Below, piece after piece: positions 9,910 to 23,301 of a DNA stretch of 64,000 nt (positions are counted from its first letter, which is position 1; each line of letters begins with the position of its first letter). The DNA is from Corella eumyota. Lineage: Eukaryota > Chordata > Ascidiacea > Phlebobranchia > Corellidae. Below the pieces are notes generated by a model. The model ran no database searches. It worked only from the letters and a program-made list of their open reading frames with translations, and had not been told where the DNA came from. A program made the position numbers and the translations under genes. Location: assembly GCA_963082875.1 (NCBI GenBank), contig OY720102.1, positions 9,336,990 through 9,400,989 of the forward strand, in the 5' to 3' direction.

Positions 9910-11059
9910 GTACAAAAACAGTTATTTAATGAAGCTCTTTAATATGACATAGGATCAATAAAGATAATTCATGGCCTTATAAACAAATCAACTTACGCAA
10001 ATTTGGAATTTCCATTTTAGCGCATTTAAAGAACGAACTTATTCGGATCCGATAATGTTCAAAGTTTTGTTGGAAATTGCTACCATTTTAGAGTATAAAT
10101 TAATATCATTTTTTAAGTTTTTTTTATGTACGATACTGTCAGGAAACGACAACGGTATACTTCTTTGACCTGCCTCAAAAATATAACATTGCATTTATTG
10201 TGTTTCATTATGATCATAAAATAGTAGTTTAAATTCACAATTTATGAACTAAAGAATTATAGATAAATATTGTAAAATATTCTGCCGCTTATGCGTTTAC
10301 CTATTTTGTTAACTACTGATCTCGCACCAAATTCTGTATATCACAGATTTATTTACAAGATGATTATCAACACAATCGAGCAACCAAACACAACCATTTT
10401 TCAGGCTGTTCACTATGTACCTCCTTAAACAACTCATTTCTTACAGTTTAACTTACAAGTCACGTAATACAGCCCACAGCGGATAAAGTGGGCCCAAGTG
10501 ACTAATCGGAGGGGGCAAGTGACCTAGGACAGATAACACGTTACAATAAACATGAAAATGGCAGATTTGTTATGGTATTCCATTGATAAATGTTTGGTAC
10601 GTTAAATTTATTGTTTGGTATTGGCTAATTACTTTACCACTAATACATAATTTGGATTCAGACTTGACCTATGTTGGTAAGAAGAATATTAGCAATAAAT
10701 ACTTATTTTATTAAATTAGTTAACTAGTACATACCTGTTACATAAAAGTTTTTTTAAATAATCGGACGAGGGAACTTATTTTTACCCTTTAACTTGGTTA
10801 CTTTGGAAAGGTAAGTTACAGTTAAATTTGCAATTTGTAAAGCTGGTAATTCACTTATAATTAAATACTGGTTTCTTTATGACGGTTAAGTTTAAAATAA
10901 AAAGTAAAATTTTTTTTTGAATAAATTTAGTTACGTGTTATATCCGTGAACTTCTGAATAAACCTATTTTTATTTTTAACCTGACGTTATGCCAACACTA
11001 GTGAAATTAAAAAGTTGTTTATTTAATTCAAAAATCGTGTTTTAATCATATAAAAATAT

Positions 11060-11175
11060 TGTCAGAAGTGGGAGTCGAACCCACGCCTCCATTCGGAGAC
11101 CAGAACACCCATCGCCGCACAACGGCGAAGATTTTATCTTGAGTCTGGCGCCTTAGACCACTCGGCCATCCTGAC
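11060..11175 (-). tRNA. tRNA-Leu-CAA: tRNA-Leu(CAA), intron 11106-11137
   Basis: T loop as in unit 2 (C59, B box still consensus). The intron is the common form, without unit 2's change. Terminator T5. Confidence 0.96.
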
Positions 11176-11829
11176 ACATTTTGCATTACGAAACTCATTA
11201 AATTAAAGATATCGTGTGGCGAAATTTCTGATTATAATTGGTATTATGGGTTAGTTGATACAAAACCTTAACTTACTTCCTCTTTAAAAAAACGCTAAGC
11301 TTACATTATGTAAAAAATTTTTTTTAACTAACATTTGCACATCACAAAGGAAACATAATTTTTCTAGAATATATAGATATACCATAAAAACAAAGTTAAA
11401 GCACCATTATAAAAATATTTGCAAATATATTTCATTTAAAATTTACAAAAAATATTGCATTAAATGGGTATTTCCGTTCAACCAGGTGCTGCATTACGAA
11501 ACTCAATAAACTAAAAATATCGTGTTGTGAAATTTCTAATTATAATTGCTATTATGGGATAGTTGATACAAAACTTTGACTTACTTTTTTCAAAAATAAA
11601 CGCTTAATTTACATTATGTCAAAATTCATTTTTACTAACCAACATATGCACATCACAAAGGGAAAATAATTTTTTTTAAATTTATAGATTTACCGAGAAA
11701 ACAAATTTAAAGTTTCATTAAAAAGATTTGCAAATATAAACCGCAAATTTTATTTATTTTTAAATCAGAAAAGGTAGAATACTTTTTAGAAATTAATAAA
11801 TTTCACAACAATAGTTTAAAAACATGAAT

Positions 11830-11901
11830 AGGCGTTACTGGGGATCGAACCCAGGATCTCCTGTTTACAAGACAGGCGCTTTACCACTAAGCCATAACGC
11901 C
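11830..11901 (-). tRNA. tRNA-Thr-TGT: tRNA-Thr(UGU)
   Basis: Identical to the copy at 3888-3959, with the same T5 flank. Confidence 0.97.
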
Positions 11902-12484
11902 CTTTCTGCTTATTAACGTACTAAATTAATATCAAAGTAAAATGTAATAAGGAAAATCAAAATTTTTATTGTTTATATATTTTCGCTTATTCTCGTTTAC
12001 TCTGTTATAGGTTAAAAGCTAAACAACTTATAAAAAATACAAAATTTTTTTGCACTTTAAATGACTTAATTTATTCGTAATAAATAAACCTCAAACTTTT
12101 GTTAGAGAGTCCCAAATTAAGTTAACTTATTCCCATTTTTGCAACCAATTTTATATATTATGTTGGCTTATCTGGACATTGTTTATTATATAATTTATTA
12201 TATTTTAACTATTTTCATTTTAAAGCACAAAATTTTATTCTATAAGAAGATGTTGTCTTTAATTTTTTTAAATGTTTAATAACACATATTAAATTATTTT
12301 TTAATTGTTCACGTTTATTTAACGAATTTTGAAAAACAGAGTCGGGTAAAATTACCAGTCGGATAATGTGGGGTTATATACATTAAATTTTAGCTTTATT
12401 GCTACATAAGTTAAAAAAATTTTTAATATCAAACTATGTATATTTTATTATATAATTTTAACACTATTTTAGTATTAAAAATCT

Positions 12485-12556
12485 TGCGTCAACCGGGAGT
12501 CGAACCCGGAACTAGTGCTTGGAAGGCACCAATGCTAACCGTTACACCATCGACGC
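12485..12556 (-). tRNA. tRNA-Gly-TCC: tRNA-Gly(UCC)
   Basis: Carries the G6-U67 wobble of unit 2. Otherwise intact, with a one-base change in the immediate 5' flank. Confidence 0.96.
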
Positions 12557-13706
12557 GTAGAAAAACCGTTATTTAATGAAGCTCTTTAATATGACATAGG
12601 ATCAATAAAGATAATTCATGGCCTTAAAAACTAATCAACTTACGCAAATTTTTAATTTTCATTTTAGCGTATTTAAAGAACGAACTTATTTGGATCCGAT
12701 AATGTTCAAAGTTTTGTTGGAAATTGCTACCATTTTAGAGTATAAATTAATATCATTTTTAAAGTTTTTTTTTATGTACGATATTGTCAGAAAAGGACAA
12801 CGGTATACTTCTTTGACCTGCCTCAAAAATATAACATTGCATTTATTGTGTTTCATTATGATCATAAAATAGTAGTTTAAATTCACAATTTATGAAGTAA
12901 AGAATTATAGATAAATATTGTAAAATATTCTGCCGCTTATGCGTTTACCTATTTTGTTAACTACTGATCTCGCACCAAATTCTGTATATCACAGATTTAT
13001 TTACAAGATGATTACCAACACAATCGAGCAACCAAACACAACCATTTTTCAGGCTGTTCACTATGTGCCTCCTTAAACAACTCATTTCTTACAGTTTAAC
13101 TTACAAATCACGTAATACAGCCCACAGCGGACAAAGTGGGGCCAAGTGACTAATGGGAGGGGGCAAGTGACTTAGGACAGATAACACATTACAATAAACA
13201 TGAAAATGGCAGATTTGTTATGGTATTTCATTGATAAATGTTTGTTACGTTAAATTTATTGTTTGGTATTGGCTAATTACTTTACCACTAATACATAATT
13301 TGGATTCAGACTTGACCTATGTTGGTAAGAAGAATATTAGCAATAAATACTTATTTTATTAAATTAGTTAACTAGTACATACCTGTTACATAAAAGTTTT
13401 TTTAAATAATCGGACGAGGGAACTTATTTTTACCCTTTAACTTGGTTACTTTGGAAAGGTAAGTTACAGTTAAATTTGCAATTTGTAAAGCTGGTAATTC
13501 ACTTATAATTAAATACTGGTTTCTTTATGACGGTTAAGTTTAAAATAAAAAGTAAAATTTTTTTTGAATAAATTTAGTTACGTGTTATATCCGTGAACTT
13601 CTGAATAAACCTATTTTTATTTTTAACCTGACGTTATGCCAACAATAGTGAAATTAAAAAGTTGTTTATTTAATTCAAAAATCGTGTTTTAATCATATAA
13701 AAAAAT

Positions 13707-13822
13707 TGTCAGAAGTGGGATTCGAACCCACGCCTCCATTCGGAGACCAGAACACCCATCGCCGCACAACGGCGAAGATTTTATCTTGAGTCTGGCGCCT
13801 TAGACCACTCGGCCATCCTGAC
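13707..13822 (-). tRNA. tRNA-Leu-CAA: tRNA-Leu(CAA), intron 13753-13784
   Basis: Intact copy with consensus boxes, common intron and T7 terminator. Confidence 0.97.
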
Positions 13823-14856
13823 ACATTTTGCATTACGAAACTCATTAAATTAAAGATATCGTGTGGCGAAATTTCTGATTATAATTGGTATTATGGGTTA
13901 GTTGATACAAAACCTTAACTTACTTCCTCTTTAAAAAAACGCTAAGCTTACATTATGTAAAAAAATTTTTTTAACTAACATTTGCACATCACAAAGGAAA
14001 CATAATTTTTCTAGAATATATAGATATACCATAAAAACAAAGTTAAAGCACCATTATAAAAATATTTGCAAATATATTTTATTTAAAATTTACAAAAAAT
14101 ATTGCATTAAATGGGTATTTCCGTTCAACCAGGTGCTGCATTACGAAACTCAATAAACTAAAAATATCGTGTTGTGAAATTTCTAATTATAATTGCTATT
14201 ATGGGATAGTTGATACAAAACTTTGACTTACTTTTTTCAAAAATAAACGCTTAATTTACATTATGTCCCTTTCTGCTTATTAACGTACTAAATTAATATC
14301 AAAGTAAAATGTAATAAGGAAAATCAAAATTTTTATTGTTTATATATTTTCGCTTATTCTCGTTTACTCTTTTATAGGTTAAAAGCTAAACAACTTACAA
14401 AAAATATAAATTTTATTTTTTTGCACTTTAAATGACTTAACTTATTCGTAATAAATAAAGCTCAAACTTTTGTTAGAGAGTCCCAAATTAAGTTAACTTA
14501 TTCCCATTTTTGCAACCAATTTTATGTATTATGTTGGCTTATCTGGACATTGTTAATTATATAATTTATTATATTTTAACTATTTTCATTTTAAAGCACA
14601 AAATTTTAATCTATAAGAAAATGTTTCCTTTAATTTTTTTTAATGTTTAATAACACATATTAAATTATTTTTTAATTGTTCACGTTTATTTAACGAATTT
14701 TGAAAATCAGAGTCGGGTAAAATTACCAGTCGGATAATGTGGGGTTATATACATTAAATTTTAGCTTTATTGCTACATAAGTTAAAAAAATTATTTAATA
14801 TCAAACTATGTATATTTTATTATATAATTTTAACACTATTTTAGTATTAAAAATCT

Positions 14857-14928
14857 TGCGTCGACCGGGAGTCGAACCCGGAACTAGTGCTTGGAAGGCA
14901 CCAATGCTAACCGTTACACCATCGACGC
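14857..14928 (-). tRNA. tRNA-Gly-TCC: tRNA-Gly(UCC)
   Basis: Reference form of the gene. All acceptor pairs form (GCGTCGA with TCGACGC), the T stem is CCGGG/CCCGG, and both boxes are intact. Terminator T5. Confidence 0.97.
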
Positions 14929-16076
14929 GTACAAAAACAGTTATTTAATGAAGCTTTTTAATATGACATAGGATCAATAAAGATAATTCATGGCCTTATA
15001 AACTAATCAACTTACGCAAATTTGGAATTTCCATTTTAGCGCATTTAAAGAACGAACTTATTCGGATCCGATAATGTTCAAAGTTTTGTTGGAAATTGCT
15101 ACCATTTTAGAGTATAAATTAATATCATTTTTAAAGTTTTTTTATGTACGATACTGTCAGGAAAGGACAACGGTATACTTCTTTGACCTGCCTCAAAAAT
15201 ATAACATTGCATTTATTGTGTTTCATTATGATCATAAAATAGTAGTTTAAATTCACAATTTATGAAGTAAAGAATTATAGATAAATATTGTAAAATATTC
15301 TGCCGCTTATGCGTTTACCTATTTTGTTAACTACTGATCTCGCACCAAATTCTGTATATCACAGATTTATTTACAAGATGATTATCAACACAATCGAGCA
15401 ACCAAACACAACCATTTTTCAGGCTGTTCACTATGTACCTCCTTAAACAACTCATTTCTTACAGTTTAACTTACAAGTCACGTAATACAGCCCACAGCGG
15501 ATAAAGTGGGCCCAAGTGACTAATGGGAGGGGGCAAGTGACTTAGGACAGATAACACGTTACAATAAACATGAAAATGGCAGATTTGTTATGGTATTCCA
15601 TTGATAAATGTTTGCTACGTTAAATTTATTGTTTGGTATTGGCTAATTACTTTACCACTAATACATAATTTGGATTCAGACTTGACCTATATTGGTAAGA
15701 AGAATATTAGCAATAAATACTTATTTTATTAAATTAGTTAACTAGTACATACCTGTTACATAAAAGTTTTTTTAAATAATCGGACGAGGGAACTTATTTT
15801 TACCCTTTAACTTGGTTACTTTGGAAAGGTAAGTTACAGTCAAATTTGCAATTCGTAAAGCTGGTAATTCACTTATAATTAAATACTGGTTTCTTTATGA
15901 CGGTTAAGTTTAAAATAAAAAGTAAAATTTTTTTTGAATAAATTTAGTTACGTGTTATATCCGTGAACTTCTGAATAAACCTATCTTTATTTTTAACCTG
16001 ACGTTATGCCAACACTAGTGAAATTAAAAAGTTGTTTATTTAATTCAAAAATCGTGTTTTAATCATATAAAAATAT

Positions 16077-16192
16077 TGTCAGAAGTGGGATTCGAACCCA
16101 CGCCTCCATTCGGAGACCAGAACACCCATCGCCGCACAACGGCGAAGATTTTATCTTGAGTCTGGCGCCTTAGACCACTCGGCCATCCTGAC
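16077..16192 (-). tRNA. tRNA-Leu-CAA: tRNA-Leu(CAA), intron 16123-16154
   Basis: Intact boxes and intron. Terminator T5. Confidence 0.97.
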
Positions 16193-17226
16193 ACATTTTG
16201 CATTACGAAACTCATTAAATTAAAGATATCGTGTGGCGAAATTTCTGATTATAATTGGTATTATGGGTTAGTTGATACAAAACCTTAACTTACTTCCTCT
16301 TTAAAAAAACGCTAAGCTTACATTATGTAAAAAAATTTTTTTAACTAACATTTGCACATCACAAAGGAAACATAATTTTTCTAGAATATATAGATATACC
16401 ATAAAAACAAAGTTAAAGCACCATTATAAAAATATTTGCAAATATATTTCATTTAAAATTTACAAAAAATATTGCATTAAATGGGTATTTCCGTTCAACC
16501 AGGTGCTGCATTACGAAACTCAATAAACTAAAAATATCGTGTTGTGAAATTTCTAATTATAATTGCTATTATGGGATAGTTGATACAAAACTTTAACTTA
16601 CTTTTTTCAAAAATAAACGCTTAATTTACATTATGTCCCTTTCTGCTTATTAACGTACTAAATTAATATCAAAGTAAAATGTAATAAGGAAAATCAAAAT
16701 TTTTATTGTTTATATATTTTCGCTTATTCTCGTTTACTCTTTTATAGGTTAAAAGCTAAACAACTTATAAAAAATATAAATTTTATTTTTTTGCACTTTA
16801 AATGACTTAACTTATTCGTAATAAATAAAGCTCAAACTTTTGTTAGAGAGTCCCAAATTAAGTTAACTTATTCCCATTTTTGCAACCAATTTTATGTATT
16901 ATGTTGGCTTATCTGGACATTGTTAATTATATAATTTATTATATTTTAACTATTTTCATTTTAAAGTACAAAATTTTAATCTATAAGAAAATGTTTCCTT
17001 TAATTTTTTTTAATGTTTAATAACACATATTAAATTATTTTTTAATTGTTCACGTTTATTTAACGAATTTTGAAAATCAGAGTCGGGTAAAATTACCAGT
17101 CGGATAATGTGGGGTTATATACATTAAATTTTAGCTTTATTGCTACATAAGTTAAAAAAATTATTTAATATCAAACTATGTATATTTTATTATATAATTT
17201 TAACACTATTTTAGTATTAAAAATCT

Positions 17227-17298
17227 TGCGTCGACCGGGAGTCGAACCCGGAACTAGTGCTTGGAAGGCACCAATGCTAACCGTTACACCATCGACGC
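17227..17298 (-). tRNA. tRNA-Gly-TCC: tRNA-Gly(UCC)
   Basis: Reference form, identical to the copy at 14857-14928. Confidence 0.97.
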
Positions 17299-18446
17299 GT
17301 ACAAAAACAGTTATTTAATGAAGCTTTTTAATATGACATAGGATCAATAAAGATAATTCATGGCCTTATAAACTAATCAACTTACGCAAATTTGGAATTT
17401 CCATTTTAGCGCATTTAAAGAACGAACTTATTCGGATCCGATAATGTTCAAAGTTTTGTTGGAAATTGCTACCATTTTAGAGTATAAATTAATATCATTT
17501 TTAAAGTTTTTTTATGTACGATACTGTCAGGAAAGGACAACGGTATACTTCTTTGACCTGCCTCAAAAATATAACATTGCATTTATTGTGTTTCATTATG
17601 ATCATAAAATAGTAGTTTAAATTCACAATTTATGAAGTAAAGAATTATAGATAAATATTGTAAAATATTCTGCCGCTTATGCGTTTACCTATTTTGTTAA
17701 CTACTGATCTCGCACCAAATTCTGTATATCACAGATTTATTTACAAGATGATTATCAACACAATCGAGCAACCAAACACAACCATTTTTCAGGCTGTTCA
17801 CTATGTACCTCCTTAAACAACTCATTTCTTACAGTTTAACTTACAAGTCACGTAATACAGCCCACAGCGGATAAAGTGGGCCCAAGTGACTAATGGGAGG
17901 GGGCAAGTGACTTAGGACAGATAACACGTTACAATAAACATGAAAATGGCAGATTTGTTATGGTATTCCATTGATAAATGTTTGCTACGTTAAATTTATT
18001 GTTTGGTATTGGCTAATTACTTTACCACTAATACATAATTTGGATTCAGACTTGACCTATATTGGTAAGAAGAATATTAGCAATAAATACTTATTTTATT
18101 AAATTAGTTAACTAGTACATACCTGTTACATAAAAGTTTTTTTAAATAATCGGACGAGGGAACTTATTTTTACCCTTTAACTTGGTTACTTTGGAAAGGT
18201 AAGTTACAGTCAAATTTGCAATTCGTAAAGCTGGTAATTCACTTATAATTAAATACTGGTTTCTTTATGACGGTTAAGTTTAAAATAAAAAGTAAAATTT
18301 TTTTTGAATAAATTTAGTTACGTGTTATATCCGTGAACTTCTGAATAAACCTATCTTTATTTTTAACCTGACGTTATGCCAACAATAGTGAAATTAAAAA
18401 GTTGTTTATTTAATTCAAAAATCGTGTTTTAATCATATAAAAATAT

Positions 18447-18562
18447 TGTCAGAAGTGGGATTCGAACCCACGCCTCCATTCGGAGACCAGAACACCCATC
18501 GCCGCACAACGGCGAAGATTTTATCTTGAGTCTGGCGCCTTAGACCACTCGGCCATCCTGAC
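18447..18562 (-). tRNA. tRNA-Leu-CAA: tRNA-Leu(CAA), intron 18493-18524
   Basis: Intact boxes and intron. Terminator T5. Confidence 0.97.
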
Positions 18563-19596
18563 ACATTTTGCATTACGAAACTCATTAAATTAAAGATATC
18601 GTGTGGCGAAATTTCTGATTATAATTGGTATTATGGGTTAGTTGATACAAAACCTTAACTTACTTCCTCTTTAAAAAAACGCTAAGCTTACATTATGTAA
18701 AAAAATTTTTTTAACTAAGATTTGCACATCACAAAGGAAACATAATTTTTCTAGAATATATAGATATACCATAAAAACAAAGTTAAAGCACCATTATAAA
18801 AATATTTGCAAATATATTTCATTTAAAATTTACAAAAAATATTGCATTAAATGGGTATTTCCGTTCAACCAGGTGCTGCATTACGAAACTCAATAAACTA
18901 AAAATATCGTGTTGTGAAATTTCTAATTATAATTGCTATTATGGGATAGTTGATACAAAACTTTGACTTACTTTTTTCAAAAATAAACGCTTAATTTACA
19001 TTATGTCCCTTTCTGCTTATTAACGTACTAAATTAATATCAAAGTAAAATGTAATAAGGAAAATAAAAATTTTTATTGTTTATATATTTTCGCTTATTCT
19101 CGTTTACTCTTTTATAGGTTAAAAGCTAAACAACTTATAAAAAATATAAATTTTATCTTTTTGCACTTTAAATGACTTAACTTATTCGTAATAAATAAAG
19201 CTCAAACTTTTGTTAGAGAGTCCCAAATTAAGTTAACTTATTCCCATTTTTGCAACCAATTTTATGTATTATGTTGGCTTATCTGGACATTGTTAATTAT
19301 ATAATTTATTATATTTTAACTATTTTCATTTTAAAGCACAAAATTTTAATCTATAAGAAAATGTTTCCTTTAATTTTTTTTAATGTTTAATAACACATAT
19401 TAAATTATTTTTTAATTGTTCACGTTTATTTAACGAATTTTGAAAAACAGAGTCGGGTAAAATTACCAGTCGGATAATGTGGGGTTATATACATTAAATT
19501 TTAGCTTTATTGCTACATAAGTTAAAAAAATTATTTAATATCAAACTATGTATATTTTATTATATAATTTTAACACTATTTTAGTATTAAAAATCT

Positions 19597-19668
19597 TGCG
19601 TCGACCGGGAGTCGAACCCGGAACTAGTGCTTGGAAGACACCAATGCTAACCGTTACACCATCGACGC
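19597..19668 (-). tRNA. tRNA-Gly-TCC: tRNA-Gly(UCC), U31 variant
   Basis: T replaces C at position 31, so the pair closing the anticodon loop becomes U31-G39. Boxes and anticodon are intact. The same change occurs in units 10, 11, 12, 14, 17 and 26. Confidence 0.95.
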
Positions 19669-20816
19669 GTCCAAAAATAGTTATTTAATGAAGGTCTTTA
19701 ATATGACATAGGATCAATAAAGATAATTCATGGCCTTATAAACTAATCAACTTACGCAAATTTGGAATTTCCATTTTAGCGCATTTAAAGAACGAACTTA
19801 TTCGGATCCGATAATGTTCAAAGTTTTGTTGGAAATTGCTACCATTTTAGAGTATAAATTAATATCATTTTTAAAGTTTTTTTATGTACGATACTGTCAG
19901 AAAAGGACAACGGTATATTTCTTTGACCTGCCTCAAAAATATAACATTGCATTTATTGTGTTTCATTATGATCATAAAATAGTAGTTTAAATTCACAATT
20001 TATGAAGTAAAGAATTATAGATAAATATTGTAAAATATTCTGCCGCTTATGCGTTTACCTATTTTGTTAACTACTGATCTCGCACCAAATTCTGTATATC
20101 ACAGATTTATTTACAAAATGATTATCAACACAATCGAGCAACCAAACACAACCATTTTTCAGGCTGTTCACTATGTACCTCCTTAAACAACTCATTTCTT
20201 ACAGTTTAACTTACAAGTCACGTAATACAGCCCACAGCGGATAAAGTGGGCCCAAGTGACTAATGGGAGGGGGCAAGTGACTTAGGACAGATAACACGTT
20301 ACAATAAACATGAAAATGGCAGATTTGTTATGGTATTCCATTGATAAATGTTTGCTACGTTAAATTTATTGTTTGGTATTGGCTAATTACTTTACCACTA
20401 ATACATAATTTGGATTCAGACTTGACCTATATTGGTAAGAAGAATATTAGCAATAAATACTTATTTTATTAAATTAGTTAACTAGTACATACCTGTTACA
20501 TAAAAGTTTTTTTAAATAATCGGACGAGGGAACTTATTTTTACCCTTTAACTTGGTTACTTTGGAAAGGTAAGTTACAGTCAAATTTGCAATTCGTAAAG
20601 CTGGTAATTCACTTATAATTAAATACTGGTTTCTTTATGACGGTTAAGTTTAAAATAAAAAGTTAAATTTTTTTTGAATAAATTTAGTTACGTGTTATAT
20701 CTGTGAACTTCTGAATAAACCTATCTTTATTTTTAACCTGACGTTATGCCAACAATAGTGAAATTAAAAAGTTGTTTATTTAATTCAAAAATCGTGTTTT
20801 AATCATATAAAAATAT

Positions 20817-20932
20817 TGTCAGAAGTGGGAAGCAAACCCACGCCTCCATTCGGAGACCAGAACACCCATCGCCGCACAACGGCGAAGATTTTATCTTGAG
20901 TCTGGCGCCTTAGACCACTCGGCTATCCTAAC
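20817..20932 (-). tRNA. tRNA-Leu-CAA: tRNA-Leu(CAA), damaged T loop; intron 20863-20894
   Basis: The T loop reads TTTGCTT instead of TTCGAAT: C56, A58 and A59 are changed, so the B box is GGTTTGCTTCC. C56 (pairs with G19) and A58 (methylated, needed for folding and for TFIIIC binding) are nearly invariant, so this copy is probably inactive. It also has U3-G70 and A9. Anticodon and intron are intact. Confidence 0.88.
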
Positions 20933-21965
20933 ACATTTTGCATTACGAAACTCATTAAATTAAAGATATCGTGTGGCGAAATTTCTGATTATAATTGGTA
21001 TTATGGGTTAGTTGATACAAAACCTTAACTTACTTCTTCTTTAAAAAAACGCTAAGCTTACATTATGTAAAAATTTTTTTTTAACTAACATTTGCACATC
21101 ACAAGGGAAACATAATTTTTCTAGAATATATAGATATACCATAAAAACAAAGTTAAAGCACCATTATAAAAATATTTGCAAATATATTTCATTTAAAATT
21201 TACAAAAAATATTGCATTAAATGAGTATTTCCGTTCAACCAGGTGCTGCATTACGAAACTCAATAAACTAAAAATATCGTGTTGTGAAATTTCTAATTAT
21301 AATTGCTATTATGGGATAGTTGATACAAAACTTTGACTTACTTTTTTCAAAAATAAACGCTTAATTTACATTATGTCCCTTTCTGCTTATTAACGTACTA
21401 AATTAATATCAAAGTAAAATGTAATAAGGAAAATCAAAATTTTTATTGTTTATATATTTTCGCTTATTCTCGTTTACTCTTTTATAGGTTAAAAGCTAAA
21501 CAACTTACAAAAAATATAAATTTTATTTTTTTGCACTTTAAATGACTTAACTTATTCGTAATAAATAAAGCTCAAACTTTTGTTAGAGAGTCCCAAATTA
21601 AGTTAACTTATTCCCATTTTTGCAACCAATTGTATGTATTATGTTGGCTTATCTGGACATTGTTAATTATATAATTTATTATATTTTAACTATTTTCGTT
21701 TTAAAGCACAAAATTTTATTCTATAAGAAAATGTTGTCTTTAATTTTTTTTAATGTTTAATAACACATATTAAATTATTTTTTAATTGTTCACGTTTATT
21801 TAACGAATTTTGAAAAACAGAGTCGGGTAAAATTACCAGTCGGATAATGTGGGGTTATATACATTAAATTTTAGCCTTATTGCTACATAAGTTAAAAAAT
21901 TATTTAATATGAAACTATGTATATTTTATTATATAATTTTAACACTATTTTAGTATTAAAAATCT

Positions 21966-22037
21966 TGCGTCGACCGGGAGTCGAACCCGGAACTAGTGCT
22001 TGGAAGGCACCAATGCTAACCGTTACACCATCGACGC
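21966..22037 (-). tRNA. tRNA-Gly-TCC: tRNA-Gly(UCC)
   Basis: Reference form. The 5' flank reads GTACAATAAC, a marker shared with units 13, 15, 16, 18, 24 and 25. Confidence 0.97.
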
Positions 22038-23185
22038 GTACAATAACAGTTATTTAATGAAGCTCTTTAATATGACATAGGATCAATAAAGATAATTCAT
22101 GGCCTTATAAACTAATCAACTTACGCAAATTTGGAATTTCTATTTTAGCGCATTTAAAGAACGAACTTATTCGGATCCGATAATGTTCAAAGTTTTGTTG
22201 GAAATTGCTACCATTTTAGAGTATAAATTAATATCATTTTTAAAGTTTTTTTATGTACGATACTGTCAGAAAAGGACAACGGTATACTTCTTTGACCTGC
22301 CTCAAAAATATAACATTGCATTTATTGTGTTTCATTATGATCATAAAATAGTAGTTTAAATTCACAATTTATGAACTAAAGAATTATAGATAAATATTGT
22401 AAAATATTCTGCCGCTTATGCGTTTACCTATTTTGTTAACTACTGATCTCGCACCAAATTCTGTATATCACAGATTTATTTACAAAATGATTATCAACAC
22501 AATCGAGCAACCAAACACAACCATTTTTCAGGCTGTTCACTATGTACCTCCTTAAACAACTCATTTCTTACAGTTTAACTTACAAGTCACGTAATACAGC
22601 CCACAGCGGATAAAGTGGGCCCAAGTGACTAATGAGAGGGGGCAAGTGACTTAGGACAGATAACACGTTACAATAAACATGAAAATGGCAGATTTGTTAT
22701 GGTATTCCATTGATAAATGTTTGCTACGTTAAATTTATTGTTTGGTATTGGCTAATTACTTTACCACTAATACATAATTTGGATTCAGACTTGACCTATA
22801 TTGGTAAGAAGAATATTAGCAATAAATACTTATTTTATTAAATTAGTTAACTAGTACATACCTGTTACATAAAAGTTTTTTTAAATAATCGGACGAGGGA
22901 ACTTATTTTTACCCTTTAACTTGGTTACTTTGGAAAGGTAAGTTACAGTCAAATTTGCAATTCGTAAAGCTGGTAATTCACTTATAATTAAATACTGGTT
23001 TCTTTATGACGGTTAAGTTTAAAATAAAAAGTTAAATTTTTTTTGAATAAATTTAGTTACGTGTTATATCTGTGAACTTCTGAATAAACCTATCTTTATT
23101 TTTAACCTGACGTTATGCCAACAATAGTGAAATTAAAAAGTTGTTTATTTAATTCAAAAATCGTGTTTTAATCATATAAAAATAT

Positions 23186-23301
23186 TGTCAGAAGTGGGAA
23201 GCGAACCCACGCCTCCATTCGGAGACCAGAACACCCATCGCCGCACAACGGCGAAGATTTTATCTTGAGTCTGGCGCCTTAGACCACTCGGACATCCTAA
23301 C
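23186..23301 (-). tRNA. tRNA-Leu-CAA: tRNA-Leu(CAA), damaged A and B boxes; intron 23232-23263
   Basis: The T loop has C58 and T59 (B box GGTTCGCTTCC), and T replaces G at position 10, so the A box starts TGTC instead of TGGC. Loss of both A58 and G10 makes activity unlikely. Also U3-G70. The anticodon is kept. Confidence 0.87.

Larger units (their letters stand above)
7942..10588 (-). repeat. Unit 4 (full, Leu-Thr-Gly)
   Basis: Full unit of 2,647 bp. It is a mosaic: Leu and Gly match units 1 and 3, while parts of the middle spacer (GTTAGAGAGTCCC, ATGTTTAAAAACATG around Thr) resemble units 2 and 5. It opens with the variant TGTTTGGTACG, shared with unit 5. Confidence 0.95.
10589..13236 (-). 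repeat. Unit 5 (full, Leu-Thr-Gly)
   Basis: Full unit of 2,648 bp and close copy of unit 2, but its first few hundred bases follow unit 4, placing an exchange breakpoint between its start and the Leu gene. It is the last Thr-bearing unit before the long run of short units. Confidence 0.95.
13237..15606 (-). repeat. Unit 6 (short, Leu-Gly)
   Basis: First short unit, 2,370 bp. The Thr-deletion junction is at 14266/14267, where TTACATTATGT of R2 meets CCCTTTCTGC, the two outermost C being the first two bases of the lost Thr gene. Its opening (TGTTTGTTACG) follows the unit 1/3 type. Confidence 0.95.
15607..17976 (-). repeat. Unit 7 (short, Leu-Gly)
   Basis: Short unit of 2,370 bp with the deletion junction at 16636/16637. 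It opens TGTTTGCTACG, the form of most later units. Confidence 0.95.
17977..20346 (-). repeat. Unit 8 (short, Leu-Gly)
   Basis: Short unit of 2,370 bp, junction at 19006/19007. It shares with units 11 and 12 the Gly U31 change and the 5' flank reading GTCCAAAAATAG, and its tail (GGTATATTTC) matches those of units 12 and 15. Confidence 0.95.
20347..22715 (-). repeat. Unit 9 (short, Leu-Gly)
   Basis: Short unit of 2,369 bp, junction at 21376/21377. It matches units 13 and 16 through the doubly altered Leu gene; its tail (GAACTAAAG, AATGAGAGG) matches unit 16 and not unit 13. Confidence 0.95.
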
